NCBI GenBank assembly: GCA_035771175.1
Contig: CM069593.1
Coordinates: 16,244,908-16,308,907 of the forward strand
Origin: Paratinospora sagittata
Taxonomy: Eukaryota; Streptophyta; Magnoliopsida; Ranunculales; Menispermaceae
Direction of reading: 5' to 3'
Length of the DNA stretch: 64,000 bases
Positions within the stretch are counted from its first letter, which is position 1. Each line of letters begins with the position of its first letter. The notes below the pieces were generated by a model that saw nothing but the letters and a program-made list of their open reading frames with translations, did not search any database and was not told where the DNA came from. Below, one piece after another: positions 48,263-59,501 of the stretch. Both the position numbers and the translations under genes were made by a program.

Positions 48263-48307
48263 CCATAGCATTATCACCACGAAAAATCCAAAAGTTCGGG
48301 CGTAGAG
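48263..48307 (-). pseudogene. Remainder of the copia integrase fragment
   Basis: Continues the - strand copia reading after the solo LTR. It ends where a second LTR-like sequence begins. Confidence 0.6.
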
Positions 48308-49500
48308 TGTAATATCCCTAAATTACACACACACAAAAAGTTCGGGTGTTCCTTTTTCTATACAAGGGACCCCCCTCATTTCTCAGACCAATCCTCTCTC
48401 TCTCATTCTATTCTCTTTTTTAAACTCTCTTTAAGAAACTCTCTTCGTGGTGCAACGCGGTTCTGCTCGGGATGAGGCGCCACTTCAAGAAAGGAATTTC
48501 TATCTGAAGGTGGGAACAAAACATAGGTTTGCGTGTCTTATAACTTTTATTAAAGTTTACATTTATTTATCATTATGTCTATTATTTATTTATACTGCAT
48601 TATTGGGCATAATGTTCATATATGTCATACTTATGCCTGTATACTTGGAGTTCATGTGTTACACTGTTACTACGCTGGATTAGTTGTCAATCTGACTCAA
48701 CAAGACTTAGTCTTGTCCTCAGTAACTTTAAATAGTGAACAGGAGGCAGCTTGCTACTCTAAAAAATTGGTATTTAAGTGAATCTCGTGTCCCACCTCTC
48801 AACTGGAGACTGGTCTAGTTGGTCTTATATGAAAGATATCTACTTGTACAAGTGATACTGGATATCCTAACCTTGCACGTGGTGATGTTGACCTGATAAG
48901 AATCACCAGACGCTGTCAAATCCTGTCTAATATTAGTAAAGATCGGACTTGCTCATGCATTGACATCATACATAAGCACCACCTAGGGACGTAAGTGGTT
49001 CATCGTGATATACAAAATAGTTAGAAGCAATGCTCACTATTCTTGATATTTCCCTAAAGAAGGACATACGATGAGAACCCGGGATTTACCTGGAGATGGA
49101 CATCTGCACGTGAATCTAAGGTGATGACCATGGGGAGGGATGAGAACCCAAGTTTACCTGGGAATGGACATCTGTAAGTGAACTCAAGGCGACGTACAAT
49201 CATGGAACTATTACGAGATGGTGTCATGCATACATACATGTTGTATTGATTATGATGTTATGTTGTGTATATGTGATATTTGATTAGGAAGTTTCCTTTA
49301 TTAATTATCATAATCACGAACTATTTTACCCACTGGGCAATAGCTAATCCCGTTGTTATCCAATTTTTCACAGGAGGTTAGAGTAGAGGTTTTTATGCCC
49401 AAATTTTGTAACCCTTGTTAATTATAAAGAGATTTTGGCAGGATGTTCCCTTAATCATATTTTGTACAAAAATAAATTTTGAAATTAATGAAATCAGATT
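48308..49500 (+). mobile_element. Probable LTR of a second gypsy-type family
   Basis: It starts TGTAATATCCCTAAATTAC. Near its end it has TTTTACCCACTGGGCAATAGC, then TTTTTCACAGGAGGTTAG, a layout common in plant gypsy LTRs. The interior carries a 69-base direct repeat. The right end and any target duplication could not be fixed, and no internal domain is seen. Confidence 0.4.
49070..49207. repeat. 69-base tandem repeat, two units
   Basis: Units at 49070 and 49139 both run GATGAGAACCC, then TTTACCTGG, then ATGGACATCTG, then GTGAA followed by AAGG.GA. They are imperfect copies within the LTR-like sequence. Confidence 0.8.
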
Positions 49501-49509
49501 TGTACTCAA

Positions 49510-51850
49510 TTGTGTACCTGCGTACTTGGTAACTGGTTTAATGTATTTGCGTCCGCCTATGAGTGTTCCGTCGATTTAGGCGCGTCCAAGCGAGGTATGA
49601 CAAAGTGCGTTTCTTCAGTCAAATACTCCATTCATATTAATGGAGAACCTAAAGGTGATTTCTATCCCCAAAGCCCTCTCTCCCCATATTTATTCATTAT
49701 CTATGCTGAAGGGTTATCCCATTTGATTTCCATGTATGAAAAGAAAAATCTCTTCGAGGGAATCAAAATATCAAGGCACCGGGCTTCTATATCTCATTTA
49801 CTTTTCCCTAATGACAGTTTGTTGTTTTGTAGGGCCAATGCTTATAATGGGAAAGCTATATCAGAAGTTTTATCCTCTTATGCCATGGCTTCTGGCCAAC
49901 TGATTAATATGGAGAAATCTGCAGTTTTCTTCACCCCAAATACTAAAGATGATGCAGCAGCTAGTTTTTTGAACCTTCTCCAAGTTAAGAGGTGTAATGG
50001 GAACTTAAAATATCTTGGGCTTCCGGTGATGCTATTCTTTCGCTTTCATAGAGGATAAGATATGGAAATGCCTCCAAAGGTGGAAGGAGAAACTCTTTTC
50101 TATTGGGGGAAAGGAGATTCTCTTAAAAGTAGCCAAGCTCTTCCAGCTTTCTCTATGAGTTACTTCAGGCTTCCAGTGGGTCTTTGCAATGAGATTAATT
50201 CTCTTATGGCTAAATTTTGGTGGGGTTCAGCTGATTCTGGTAGAAGAACTCATTGGAAAAAGTGGGTGGATCTTTGTAAGCCAAAAGCTCTTGGAGGAAT
50301 GGGTTTTAGAGATCTGGAGGATTTCAATAAGGCCCTTTTAGCAAAGCAGGGGTGGAGATTACTACAAAGACCAAATTCTCTATTGACAGCCACCTTAAAA
50401 GCCGAATACTTCCCTAATGGAAACTTCTTGGAGGCTAAGGCAAATAGCAGATCATCTCAAGCTTGGAAAGGAATTATTTGGGCAAAGGATCTTCTCGTAA
50501 AGGTATTGAGATGGAGAGCGGGTAATTGGAATAGTATCCATACTTCTAAGGATTCATGGATTCCAAGGCCAACAACCTTCAAAATCATCACCCCAAAATC
50601 TCAAGACAATGACTTCAAGGAGGCTCACTTCATTTCTAGAGAGCGAACTTGGGACACCAATAAATTAAAAAATGCATTTTGGGAAGTTGATTTACAGTAC
50701 ATTTTAAGGATTCCCATTAGCACAAGGGAGACAGAGGATAAATTAATCTGGCATTTCTCTAAAGATGGGAACTACTCAGTTCGCAGTGGATATCGGTTGC
50801 TTCAGGAAGGGAAAGGTGAGCAAGGTCAAGCTTCTAATGGGCCAAACAAGAAATGGAATCTTTTATGGCGCCTATGCCTTCCTTCAAAGGTAAAAACGTT
50901 TTGATTGGAAAGTTCTCCATGATATTCTTCCAACAAATGTAACTTTGTACAAAAGAAAAGTTTTAAAGTCTCCTTTGTGTAGCATTTGTGGAGATGATTT
51001 TGAGACATCTAGCCATGCGCTTGGGAACCGTTCTAATGCTTCTAATGTTTGGAGATCTCAAGTTAGCAGGAGGTCCCATAATGAAATCCCAGATCAAATT
51101 TCTATTGGTGATTTTGTGGCTGTCTTGGAATTACAAAATAAGGAGGATGTGGAATTCATTCTTATGATGTGTTGGAGTATTTGGCATTCAAGGAATCTGC
51201 TAATTAAGAGAGAGGGCAATAATTTCATAATCATGGATGGTGCTAATAGAGCTTTATCCATGCTACAAAGATTTAAGGCTTTACACCCCTCAAAAGCAGG
51301 CAGACTTTCTAGGTCTCTTGCTAGATGGACCCCTCCCCAAAAAGATAAATTCAAAATGAATGTTGATGCAGCTTGAAGAAATGAAGCAGGTTTTGCTGGA
51401 GTTGGGTGTTATTATCAGAGACAGTGCAGGATTTGTTATTGCTGCCATGTCAAAACAAATCCAAAGCCCCAGTTCTGCTGCCATAGCTGAAGCTCTAGCT
51501 TTTAGAGAAGGTCTACCATTTGCTTTGGACATTGGCGTTCCAGTAGCTTTCTCGGGAGGAGATTCAACCCAAGTGATTAAGGCCCTTTCTTCTGACAGTA
51601 TTGGTTGTGATGAAATTGGCTCTAATATTAGAGAGGATTGTAAATATCTTTGTTGCAGATTTCCAAACATTTCTTTTAATTCTGTGTTTAGAGAATGTAA
51701 TGTTGCTGCTCATAGATTGAGCCATTTTGCTCTGTGTACAAAATTTTGTAGTTTGGTTGGAGGAAACTCCGATTATTATTTTGGATTTTGTACAGACTGA
51801 TGCCCCCCAAGTTGAAATGCAATGATTTTTATCAAAAAAAAAAAACAAAA
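49510..51850 (+). mobile_element. LINE (L1-type non-LTR retrotransposon), 5'-truncated and dead
   Basis: It starts inside the reverse transcriptase palm (PLSPYLFIIYAEGLS, then ISHLLF). The catalytic box expected as FADD reads FPND. SGQLINMEKSAVFF and LKYLGLP follow, then LPAFSMSYFRLP and FWWGS, a zf-RVT region (LPSKVKTF, CSICGDDFETSSHAL), and an RNase H domain (GVIIRDSAGFVIAA, SSAAIAEALAFREGL). Several frameshifts and stops break the reading, at about 50040-50140, 50900, 51376 and 51400. The 3' end has an A-run at about 51833-51845, as expected for target-primed insertion. No endonuclease or ORF1 remains. Confidence 0.9.
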
Positions 51851-52433
51851 GAGATTGCATGAGCCGTACGATGTAAGCACCGTATCTCTCTCTCTCTCTC
51901 CATACTCTCATACGGTAGAGGTTTATAGAGTTGACAGGTGGGGTTTCTATTGAAAAACCAAGGAGGGTTACACAATAATCAAAGTTTTTTTATATTTAAC
52001 AAAGAAAGAGAAATTAAGTGACTAGCCCAAGTTCATTTGAAAAAGTAATTTCATGTATCAACTCCATAACATGTAACCATGACAAAGTGTAGAGTTGAAT
52101 TTTATAAGTCAGTCTCTCTAGCATTTTCCTGTAAAAGCAATGTTGTAAAAGAGAACCCTATACCTCTTTTAACAATAATTATTTGACAGTATAATTTTAA
52201 AAATAAAAGATAATATAATGAAGAGAAACGTTAATTTAAATACAATAGACTGTAATTACAATGCAACTATATATTTATATTTATTTAATTATTTATTACA
52301 TCACTTAATATGTGTATAATATATACATTAAATGAATATGAATTTATAGTTGCATTAAAAATATATTTTTATTTTAGTTAGACGGAGCATTTTCTTATAA
52401 AAATAGAATGTTTTTATTTTATTTTATTTTGGG
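51851..52433. other. Spacer between LINE and duplication unit 2
   Basis: Anonymous AT-rich sequence with a short (TC)n run near 51884-51900 and one small inverted-repeat element. No gene is seen. Confidence 0.5.
52250..52362. mobile_element. Small MITE-like inverted-repeat element
   Basis: AATGCAACTAT (52260-52270) and ATAGTTGCATT (52346-52356) are perfect complements around an AT-rich core of about 75 bases. No target duplication was identified. Confidence 0.35.
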
Positions 52434-52494
52434 AAGGCAAGAAATATTAAATGTGTTAGATGGAGAAAAGCGGCAATAGGACAAAAGTAAGCAT

Positions 52495-52504
52495 GCCACG
52501 TGGC
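52495..52504. promoter_or_regulatory. Palindromic G-box upstream of PDC-B
   Basis: GCCACGTGGC, in the same context as the PDC-A copy (AAAGTAAGCAT before, ACGTACATCTTTGTA after). Confidence 0.5.
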
Positions 52505-53338
52505 ACGTACATCTTTGTATGGACAAAAGTAATTATACTATTTATTAGGTTATAAATAACAATGGCATACAAAAAGATCTCTTTTTTAATACTATAAATA
52601 ACAATGGCATACAAAAAGATATCTTTTTTAATACTATTTATTAGGACAAAAAGATCTCTTTTTTTATACTATTTGTTAGGTTAGGAAAAATGACTCCAAT
52701 TGCTTGAGCAACACTTAATTAGATTACTAGTTTTATACAGAAAATAACCATTTCTTTTTGAAGAAAATAAAGAAGTTTTGAGTCCTAATTGTTAAGACTT
52801 TTGCGATATATATTCTCTTTTCTACTCAAAGTTTCTTATTCATAAATAAATAAAAAATTATTTTGTATATAAAAAAATCTTAAATTCCATTGTCAAAGTC
52901 ATGCTTAATTAGTAATAATAGCATGCCTTTTATAGGTTGAAAGTGTGATTCTATAAAATGTACTGTATCCAATACCAAAAGGATTTAATATTTTTAAATT
53001 TTTCTAATTAAACCCACTTAAATTATATTATTGAATTCTATTTTCAATACAAAGATTTGTATAAGGATCATCAACTGAGGAACAAAAATACTAAATGTGA
53101 CCGATAAGGGTAGGTTTGTTGGTTCACAGAACGAACTACGAGTTACAGTTAAAGATCATTATGAGTTTAAGTCCGTCATCGTTTATTTCTATCCAAGAAT
53201 GTTTGTCCCGGTGCCAAAGAATTATTATTATGATCACGCTATTGACACTTTATGAAACAAATAAATTGGTCAAGAAACAACTGGAAAAGCCTTCTAAAAT
53301 TGTGTCCAAAACGCGAATCTTGCAGTCTAAAACCAACT

Positions 53339-53345
53339 TATAAAT
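53339..53345 (+). promoter_or_regulatory. Probable TATA box of PDC-B
   Basis: TATAAAT about 171 bases before the ATG, matching the PDC-A position after allowing for small deletions in the CT-rich leader. Confidence 0.5.
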
Positions 53346-53515
53346 TCACTCCCACAACTTCCACCTATCTTCACTCACAATTCACACATCCTCATTCCTC
53401 AAGATCCTAAATTCTGTCTTAAACCCTTTTTCTCAATCTCATTTCCATTCCAAACTCACCCAACTTTCTCTTGTCTTCTCTTGTTGTCAAGTGTCACCAC
53501 CTCTCCTTCTCTCTA

Positions 53516-55785
53516 ATGGAAACCAGCATTGGATCCTTAGACACGTACAAGCCCACTTGCAACGATCTGGGCTCGCCGGAGGCCACAATGGGTCGCCACC
53601 TGGCTCGTCGGCTCGTAGAGGTCGGCATCTCCGATGTGTTCTCTGTCCCCGGTGATTTCAACCTCACGCTTCTTGACCATCTGATCGCCGAGCCAAGGCT
53701 CAATTTCATTGGTTGCTGTAACGAGCTTAATGCTGGGTACGCTGCTGATGGCTACGCTAGGTCTCGTGGTCTTAGCGCTTGTGTTGTTACTTTTACTGTC
53801 GGTGGTCTTAGTGTTATAAATGCAATTGCTGGAGCTTATAGCGAGAATCTTCCCGTTATTTGTATCGTTGGAGGGCCTAATTCTAACGATTATGGGACTA
53901 ACAGAGTTCTTCATCATACCATTGGATTGCCTGATTTTAGCCAAGAACTTCGGTGTTTTCAGACTGTTACTTGCTTCCAGGTACTCTGTTTTTTATGGGT
54001 CTGTTATGTTGTTAAATGTTGAATAATTTCAGGTATTTTTTTTTTTTGGGTGAGTATTTGGTGATTAAGATTTTTGTGGTGTTGATGGATTTGTAGGCGG
54101 TTATAAACAACTTGGAAGATGCACATGAATTGATAGATACGGCAATTTCGACTTGTTTGAAAGAAAGCAAGCCTGTTTATATAAGCATTGGTTGCAATTT
54201 GCCTGGAACTCCTCATCCTACTTTCAGTCGCCAGCCCGTTCGATTCTGTTTAACGCCCAAGTAATTAATTGATTAATTAGATCTCTATGTACTTGATTTT
54301 GTTATTCGGAATCTGGGCAGCAGTTTAATTTTTGATTCATGTTGTGATTTATCTGATACAGAATGAGCAATCAAATGGGTCTAGAAGCGGCAGTAGAAGC
54401 AACAGCAGAGTTCTTGAACAAGGCCGTAAAAACAGTTCTTGTGGGCGGCCCAAAATTACGAGTTGGGAAGGCTTGCGATGCCTTCGTAGAATTGGCCGAT
54501 GCTTGTGGCTTTCCGGTGGCGGTGATGCCGTCGGCAAAAGGCCTAGTTCCTGAACACCATCCTCACTTCATTGGCACATATTGGGGCGCAGTGAGCACAA
54601 CTTTCTGTGCAGAAATCGTCGAATCCGCCGATGCCTACTTGTTCGCCGGCCCCATTTTTAATGATTACAGCTCTGTTGGGTACTCTTTCCTGCTCAAAAA
54701 GGAGAAGGCGATCATAGTTCAGCCTGATCGGGTTGTGGTGGCAAATGGGCCTGCATTTGGGTGTGTTTTAATGAAGGAGTTTCTGGGGGCGCTAGCAAAG
54801 AAGCTTAAGCATAATAAAACTGCATTTGAGAATTACCATAGGATGTTTGTTCCAAATGGGGTTCCTCTGAAATGTGAACCAAATGAGCCTTTGAGAGTTA
54901 ATGTCCTGTTCAAGCATATACAAGCAATGCTGTCCGGTGACACTGCTGTCATTGCAGAAACAGGGGATTCCTGGTTCAACTGCCAGAAGCTTAAATTGCC
55001 TGAAGGATGCGGGTAAGCAATAAGTGATTTGATTAATTAATTAAATACCCAATTTATTTCTGATTATATATATCTTAGAAAGATTATCATTTTTTGTAGG
55101 TATGAGTTTCAGATGCAGTATGGATCAGTTGGGTGGTCTGTAGGTGCAACACTTGGGTATGCCCAAGCAGCAAAAGATAAACGAGTCATTGCTTGCATTG
55201 GTGATGGAAGCTTCCAGGCGAGTAACGATATAATTGAACGACGAACTCAATTTATATGTTAATTTGATTTGAATGTGTTGTGAATAGAATTTCATGCGGT
55301 GGCACAGATGACAGTACAGGATATATCAACAATGCTCCGACAGGAGCAGAAGAGCATTATATTTCTGATAAATAATGGTGGTTACACCATAGAAGTTGCG
55401 GTCCACGATGGGCCTTATAATGAGATTAAGAACTGGAATTACACTGGATTGGTGGAAGCAATCCATAATGGTGAAGGCAAATGCTGGACAGCCAAGGTAG
55501 GTGGTTTAATTCAAAAGCTGTTCTCTTTGATCTTTGTTGGTTTCTGTATCAAAAGTGTGTTAATTTGTGAAATGATTTTTTGTTAAAATTTTGATGATTG
55601 ATTGATTTATTCAGGCGAGTTGTGAAGAGCAGCTGGTGGAAGCAATTGAGACTGCAACAGGGGAAAAGAAGGATTGCTTGTGCTTCATAGAAGTGTTTTG
55701 TCACAAGGATGATACAAGCAAAGAGGTGCTTGAATGGGGTGCAAGGGTATCTGCTGCCAATAGCCGCCCACCAAATCCTCAGTAA
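53516..55785 (+). CDS. PDC: Pyruvate decarboxylase B (N-terminal deletion, diverging copy)
   Basis: Same six-exon structure as PDC-A: 53516-53980, 54097-54260, 54362-55012, 55100-55217, 55308-55496 and 55615-55785, 585 aa, with no stop or frameshift. Exon 1 lacks 63 bases, removing 21 residues of the variable N-terminal arm before the GRHLARRL helix. The catalytic [26 protein letters not shown] and GGYTIE motifs remain. About 20 positions where PDC-A and PDC-C agree are changed here, for example EPGLNLVG to [14 protein letters not shown] to RGLSAC, EVEIHDG to EVAVHDG and EWGSRV to EWGARV. PDC-A shows about one such private change. Intron 4 has the same GC donor as PDC-A. It may still be a working enzyme with altered properties or an early-stage pseudogene; expression cannot be told from sequence. 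Confidence 0.9.
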
Positions 55786-57368
55786 ATTGAATTCTTGGTG
55801 GAAATCTAAAGTGGGTTTTATTTATTTTAGTTCTACAAGGGTGGTGTGTTGATTGCTCTCTTATTTTTCTGGTTGTAAGTGTTGAAAAAATGTTGTATGT
55901 TTTCAAGACTTATATTAGTGATTTTGGAATATTTATTTCTTTGCACAAATAACAGAAGCTTTTCGTAGTCTTCGTACCTTTTTCCTAAGATAATGGGAAT
56001 TGACTATTAGAAGAACATAAGAAATATAATAACAGAAGCTTTTAGTAGTTTTGATCTATAATCGGCACCTACTCTTCTAAAACAAGAGACTCGTAGCATT
56101 GTCTTTTCTAACAAGTGTCACACAAAATATCTTGTAGTTTGTTGTGTATTTTCATGAGACTTGTAGTTTTAAGGGGCGGGTCCAATCAAACGACGATACA
56201 TGTTCAACAAAATATCTTGTATGACTTTTGTTAGAAAAGACAATGCTACAAGGCTCTTGTTATAGAAGACTAGGTGCCGATCAAATGCCAGATTGTAGTA
56301 CTGATTTTATTTTTTTTTCAGAGTTTCATTCCCATTTTCCAATCAAATTTTTAAGAGTGGGGTACATCTTGCCAACAAATAAAAGCACATATTAAAAATT
56401 AATATAGACATAATAGTGAACATAAAATGTTTATAAAGAAACAGATAAAATCCGACAACAAAAAGATAAAGGCCTTCGTAATAAAAAGTTAAACATTACT
56501 ACAACAAAAAAGTAGAACCCTCACAATAATAGAGAAAAACTCATTATTTACATAAGATCTTAATCACTAACAAGAAAAACTCTTTATCGAGAACAAGCAG
56601 AGAAAAACTTCTTATCGGGAACAAGCAGAGTTGGATATATTATCTCCAAGGCTTGGGGTGGTTGTCCTTTCTTCTGATCTTGATTATTTTTCTTGGTCCT
56701 TAGAACCTTCAGAATTTCATCCGGCAGACACAAATTCCATTTAAGGTTAAATTCTTTGGATAGCTATTGGCTCATAGGAAAATAAATACTTTCGACTTGC
56801 TTCAGAGACGCTTGCCACACTTATGCTTATCTTCACATTGTTGCACTTTATGTTTTCAAGAGGGCGAAAGCCCTTAGCATTTTTTTCGTACATTGTACAT
56901 ATGCTAAAAGGATTTGGAATAGATGGAACTATTTTTCAAGTGGTAGGTTGGCAATCCCCCTCAAGTTTGGAGGATTGTATGTCGTCACAACAGGTTAACG
57001 TCATTTCAAGTCGTGGTAAGGAGGTATGTCTCATTGCAGCATTTGCAACATTGTGGCGCACATAGTTGGAAAGGAACAAAAAGATTTTCCATGATAATGC
57101 TAGCCCGGATGACAAGGTATGAGAGGATATTAAGTACAATGCAAGTGCTTGGGTTTATGGTTCAAGAGTGGTCCAAGGTTTCTCTTTATCGGATTGGTTA
57201 TTTGACTGGTCAGAATGTATGAATTATCCTGCTTAGGTGCGGTTGCAAAAGGTACTATTTTCGAGATATGGTTCAAAGCCCGAATCTATTTCTAATCTTT
57301 CGAGATATTGTTCAAATCTCGCCGAATCTACTGGCAAAAGGTATTATTTTCATCGGTACTATTTCTGA
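55786..57368. other. PDC-B 3' flank
   Basis: It begins with 3' UTR sequence close to that of PDC-A. It contains an internal direct repeat (AATAACAGAAGCTTTT near 55949 and 56027), then a LINE relic absent from unit 1, and then returns to unit 1 homology (TCTAATCTTTCGAGATAT near 57291). Confidence 0.6.
56630..57240 (+). pseudogene. LINE zf-RVT relic
   Basis: Broken reading frames spell the zf-RVT region seen upstream of the RNase H part of plant L1 elements: KVKFFGWLLAHRKINTFDLL, HLFVHCTYAKRIW-like sequence and LERNKKIFHDNASPDD. Multiple stops and shifts. It lies in a place with different sequence in unit 1. Confidence 0.65.
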
Positions 57369-59501
57369 TGTAACACCCCGTACATTTAATTAACTACATA
57401 CGTTGAAGTATACGTATATCGAAATATATAATACACGTATACGTAAGAGCTAAATATACGCTTTAGAATACACGTATGTTATACGTAGAAGCCAAATATA
57501 CGTGTGTGTGATTGAGGGTACGAAGAAAAACGAATAAAAAGATAAAATAAAAGCAAATAATAAATAGTACTTGCATAGTAAGATATTGTTCATCAAATAG
57601 TATTACGAATAGTATTGAATAGTAAGTTTACTGTTCATCAAATAGTATATAAATAAAAAAAATAAATAATAAAAAAATAAAATAAAATAAAAAATAAAAT
57701 AAAATACTATCTAAATTAACCGACGTTTCCAGAGAGGGAAAGAAGAGAAGAAGCAGAGAAGAGAAGAAGAAGAAAAAGAAGAACGCGTGATTTTCGTCAA
57801 ATTCGGCTTCGTGGTAAGTGATTTTCACGCTATATCTTCGTGAAATTACTATCTAAGCTAGATATAACCTTTCTAGCGGACTAATTTTGACTGTGGGAGC
57901 CGTTTTACGAGCGTTTTAATAAATTGGGGTTTTGACCCTCAACGTGAATAAAAACCCGTTAGGAATGTAGAAAAACACTCTCTAGACTGTCGGGACTCCG
58001 AATCTGTGGTTAGCTTAGATTTCATGCGTTTTGGAAACCGTTTGACAATTTTAATACAATTTACATCTTTCGAATGAATAGTAAATAGTGAATAGTGCAT
58101 AATTACAGTGAATAGTGAATAGTGTACGGTGAATGTGAATAGTAAATATTGATCAGTGATGTGACCAGTGATGTGAATCCAATGAAACCCCGGTTTGAGT
58201 TTATAGAATCGTGAAGAACTGCATTCCGGACGTTAGAACATGATATGTAGATATGCTTTAATAGTTTTAGTAACTAAGTATATGGTGTCGTGAAAATATG
58301 ATTCGAAAATCTATTTTCACTGTTCTTTCTTGTGGAAATATCTAGATTGACCACAGAAACGAGATAGTAGTTTCTTCAATTGCTTATGAGTCGTAAATGG
58401 ATTTATTATTCGTGATTTGAAGTGAGTCGAGAAATTAAAGATGGAAATAGATATGAATACATGAAATTGAATTATGGAGTGATTGTGACAGGTTAAATTA
58501 GTTGAATTTAACTTGGAGCTGGACTCGAAAGCGACGATGATTGGGTTTAAGTTGAACGTGTTGTACTGTGAGTATAGTTTTCTTGATTTGGTTCTTGTAT
58601 AACATTGTACGCGTATAAGATGTTTGTTTGTATGCATGTTATATTTATATATACATTGAGTTTTATGGATCATGCAAACTGATTTTAGTAATTGGAGTTT
58701 TTAATGATGAGGCTTTGCGATTCCTCATTGTCATTTCGTTAGGAATTAGACCCAGATGAGGTTTTGCGAGTCCTCATTGTCAGTAGGTTTGTCCTAACAA
58801 GGGTTGCGATCCTTGAAATGACTGTGAATTGGGTTATAAGAGGTTGTGTCTACCTTGTACGGTCATACAAGGGTTAGACCCGCTCTCTTGCCTTGCGGAG
58901 GAGGGAGATTGTGCATTGTGTTATTGAAAATCATGCAATTTATGTTGTTGACATGTACAATATATTCGTTGAATGATGCATGTGTTGAATAAGTGTTTGA
59001 ACTGATTTTAAATGTCATATTTCTCTAAATGTATATAATTGCCATCTCAAGAACTATATTCACTGAGCTGTTGTTTGCTCACCCCATTTCCTCCAATATT
59101 TCAGGTATTGAGTCGAAGGGAAAAGGCACATCCGTGAGTGATAATCAAGTGAGCTTTCGTCTGGTATGTGTATGTATGTTTGGAGGAAATAGCTTTTGTT
59201 ATTTTGATATGTATAATTATCACACACTATATATTTGTAATATCACCTAGATGGGTTGTGTGGTAATATTATATAATGCTTGGGATGATGAAATAAGATG
59301 ATCATAAATCTTTATCAGGTGAGAATTTAGGAATGATTATAGAGATCTATATTGGATTTGATTTGATGTGTGGTAAAAAAAAAATTGTAAATTTTGGGAG
59401 TATCGTGAGAGTACGTGAAGGCTGACAGTGTATTATATACTGTATATGGGTATGTATAGTATATAGTATGTTGTGACGGTCACGTTAGGGGCGTCGTGAC
59501 A
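57369..59501 (+). mobile_element. Solo LTR, gypsy family, between PDC-B and PDC-C
   Basis: 2133 bases from TGTAACACCCCG to GCGTCGTGACA, flanked by TCTGA (57364-57368 and 59502-59506). The empty site in unit 1 reads CTTCTAAAGATGCTGG near 33308. It is the same family as 46181-48262 and in the same orientation; it carries one copy of the 100-base unit. Confidence 0.92.
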
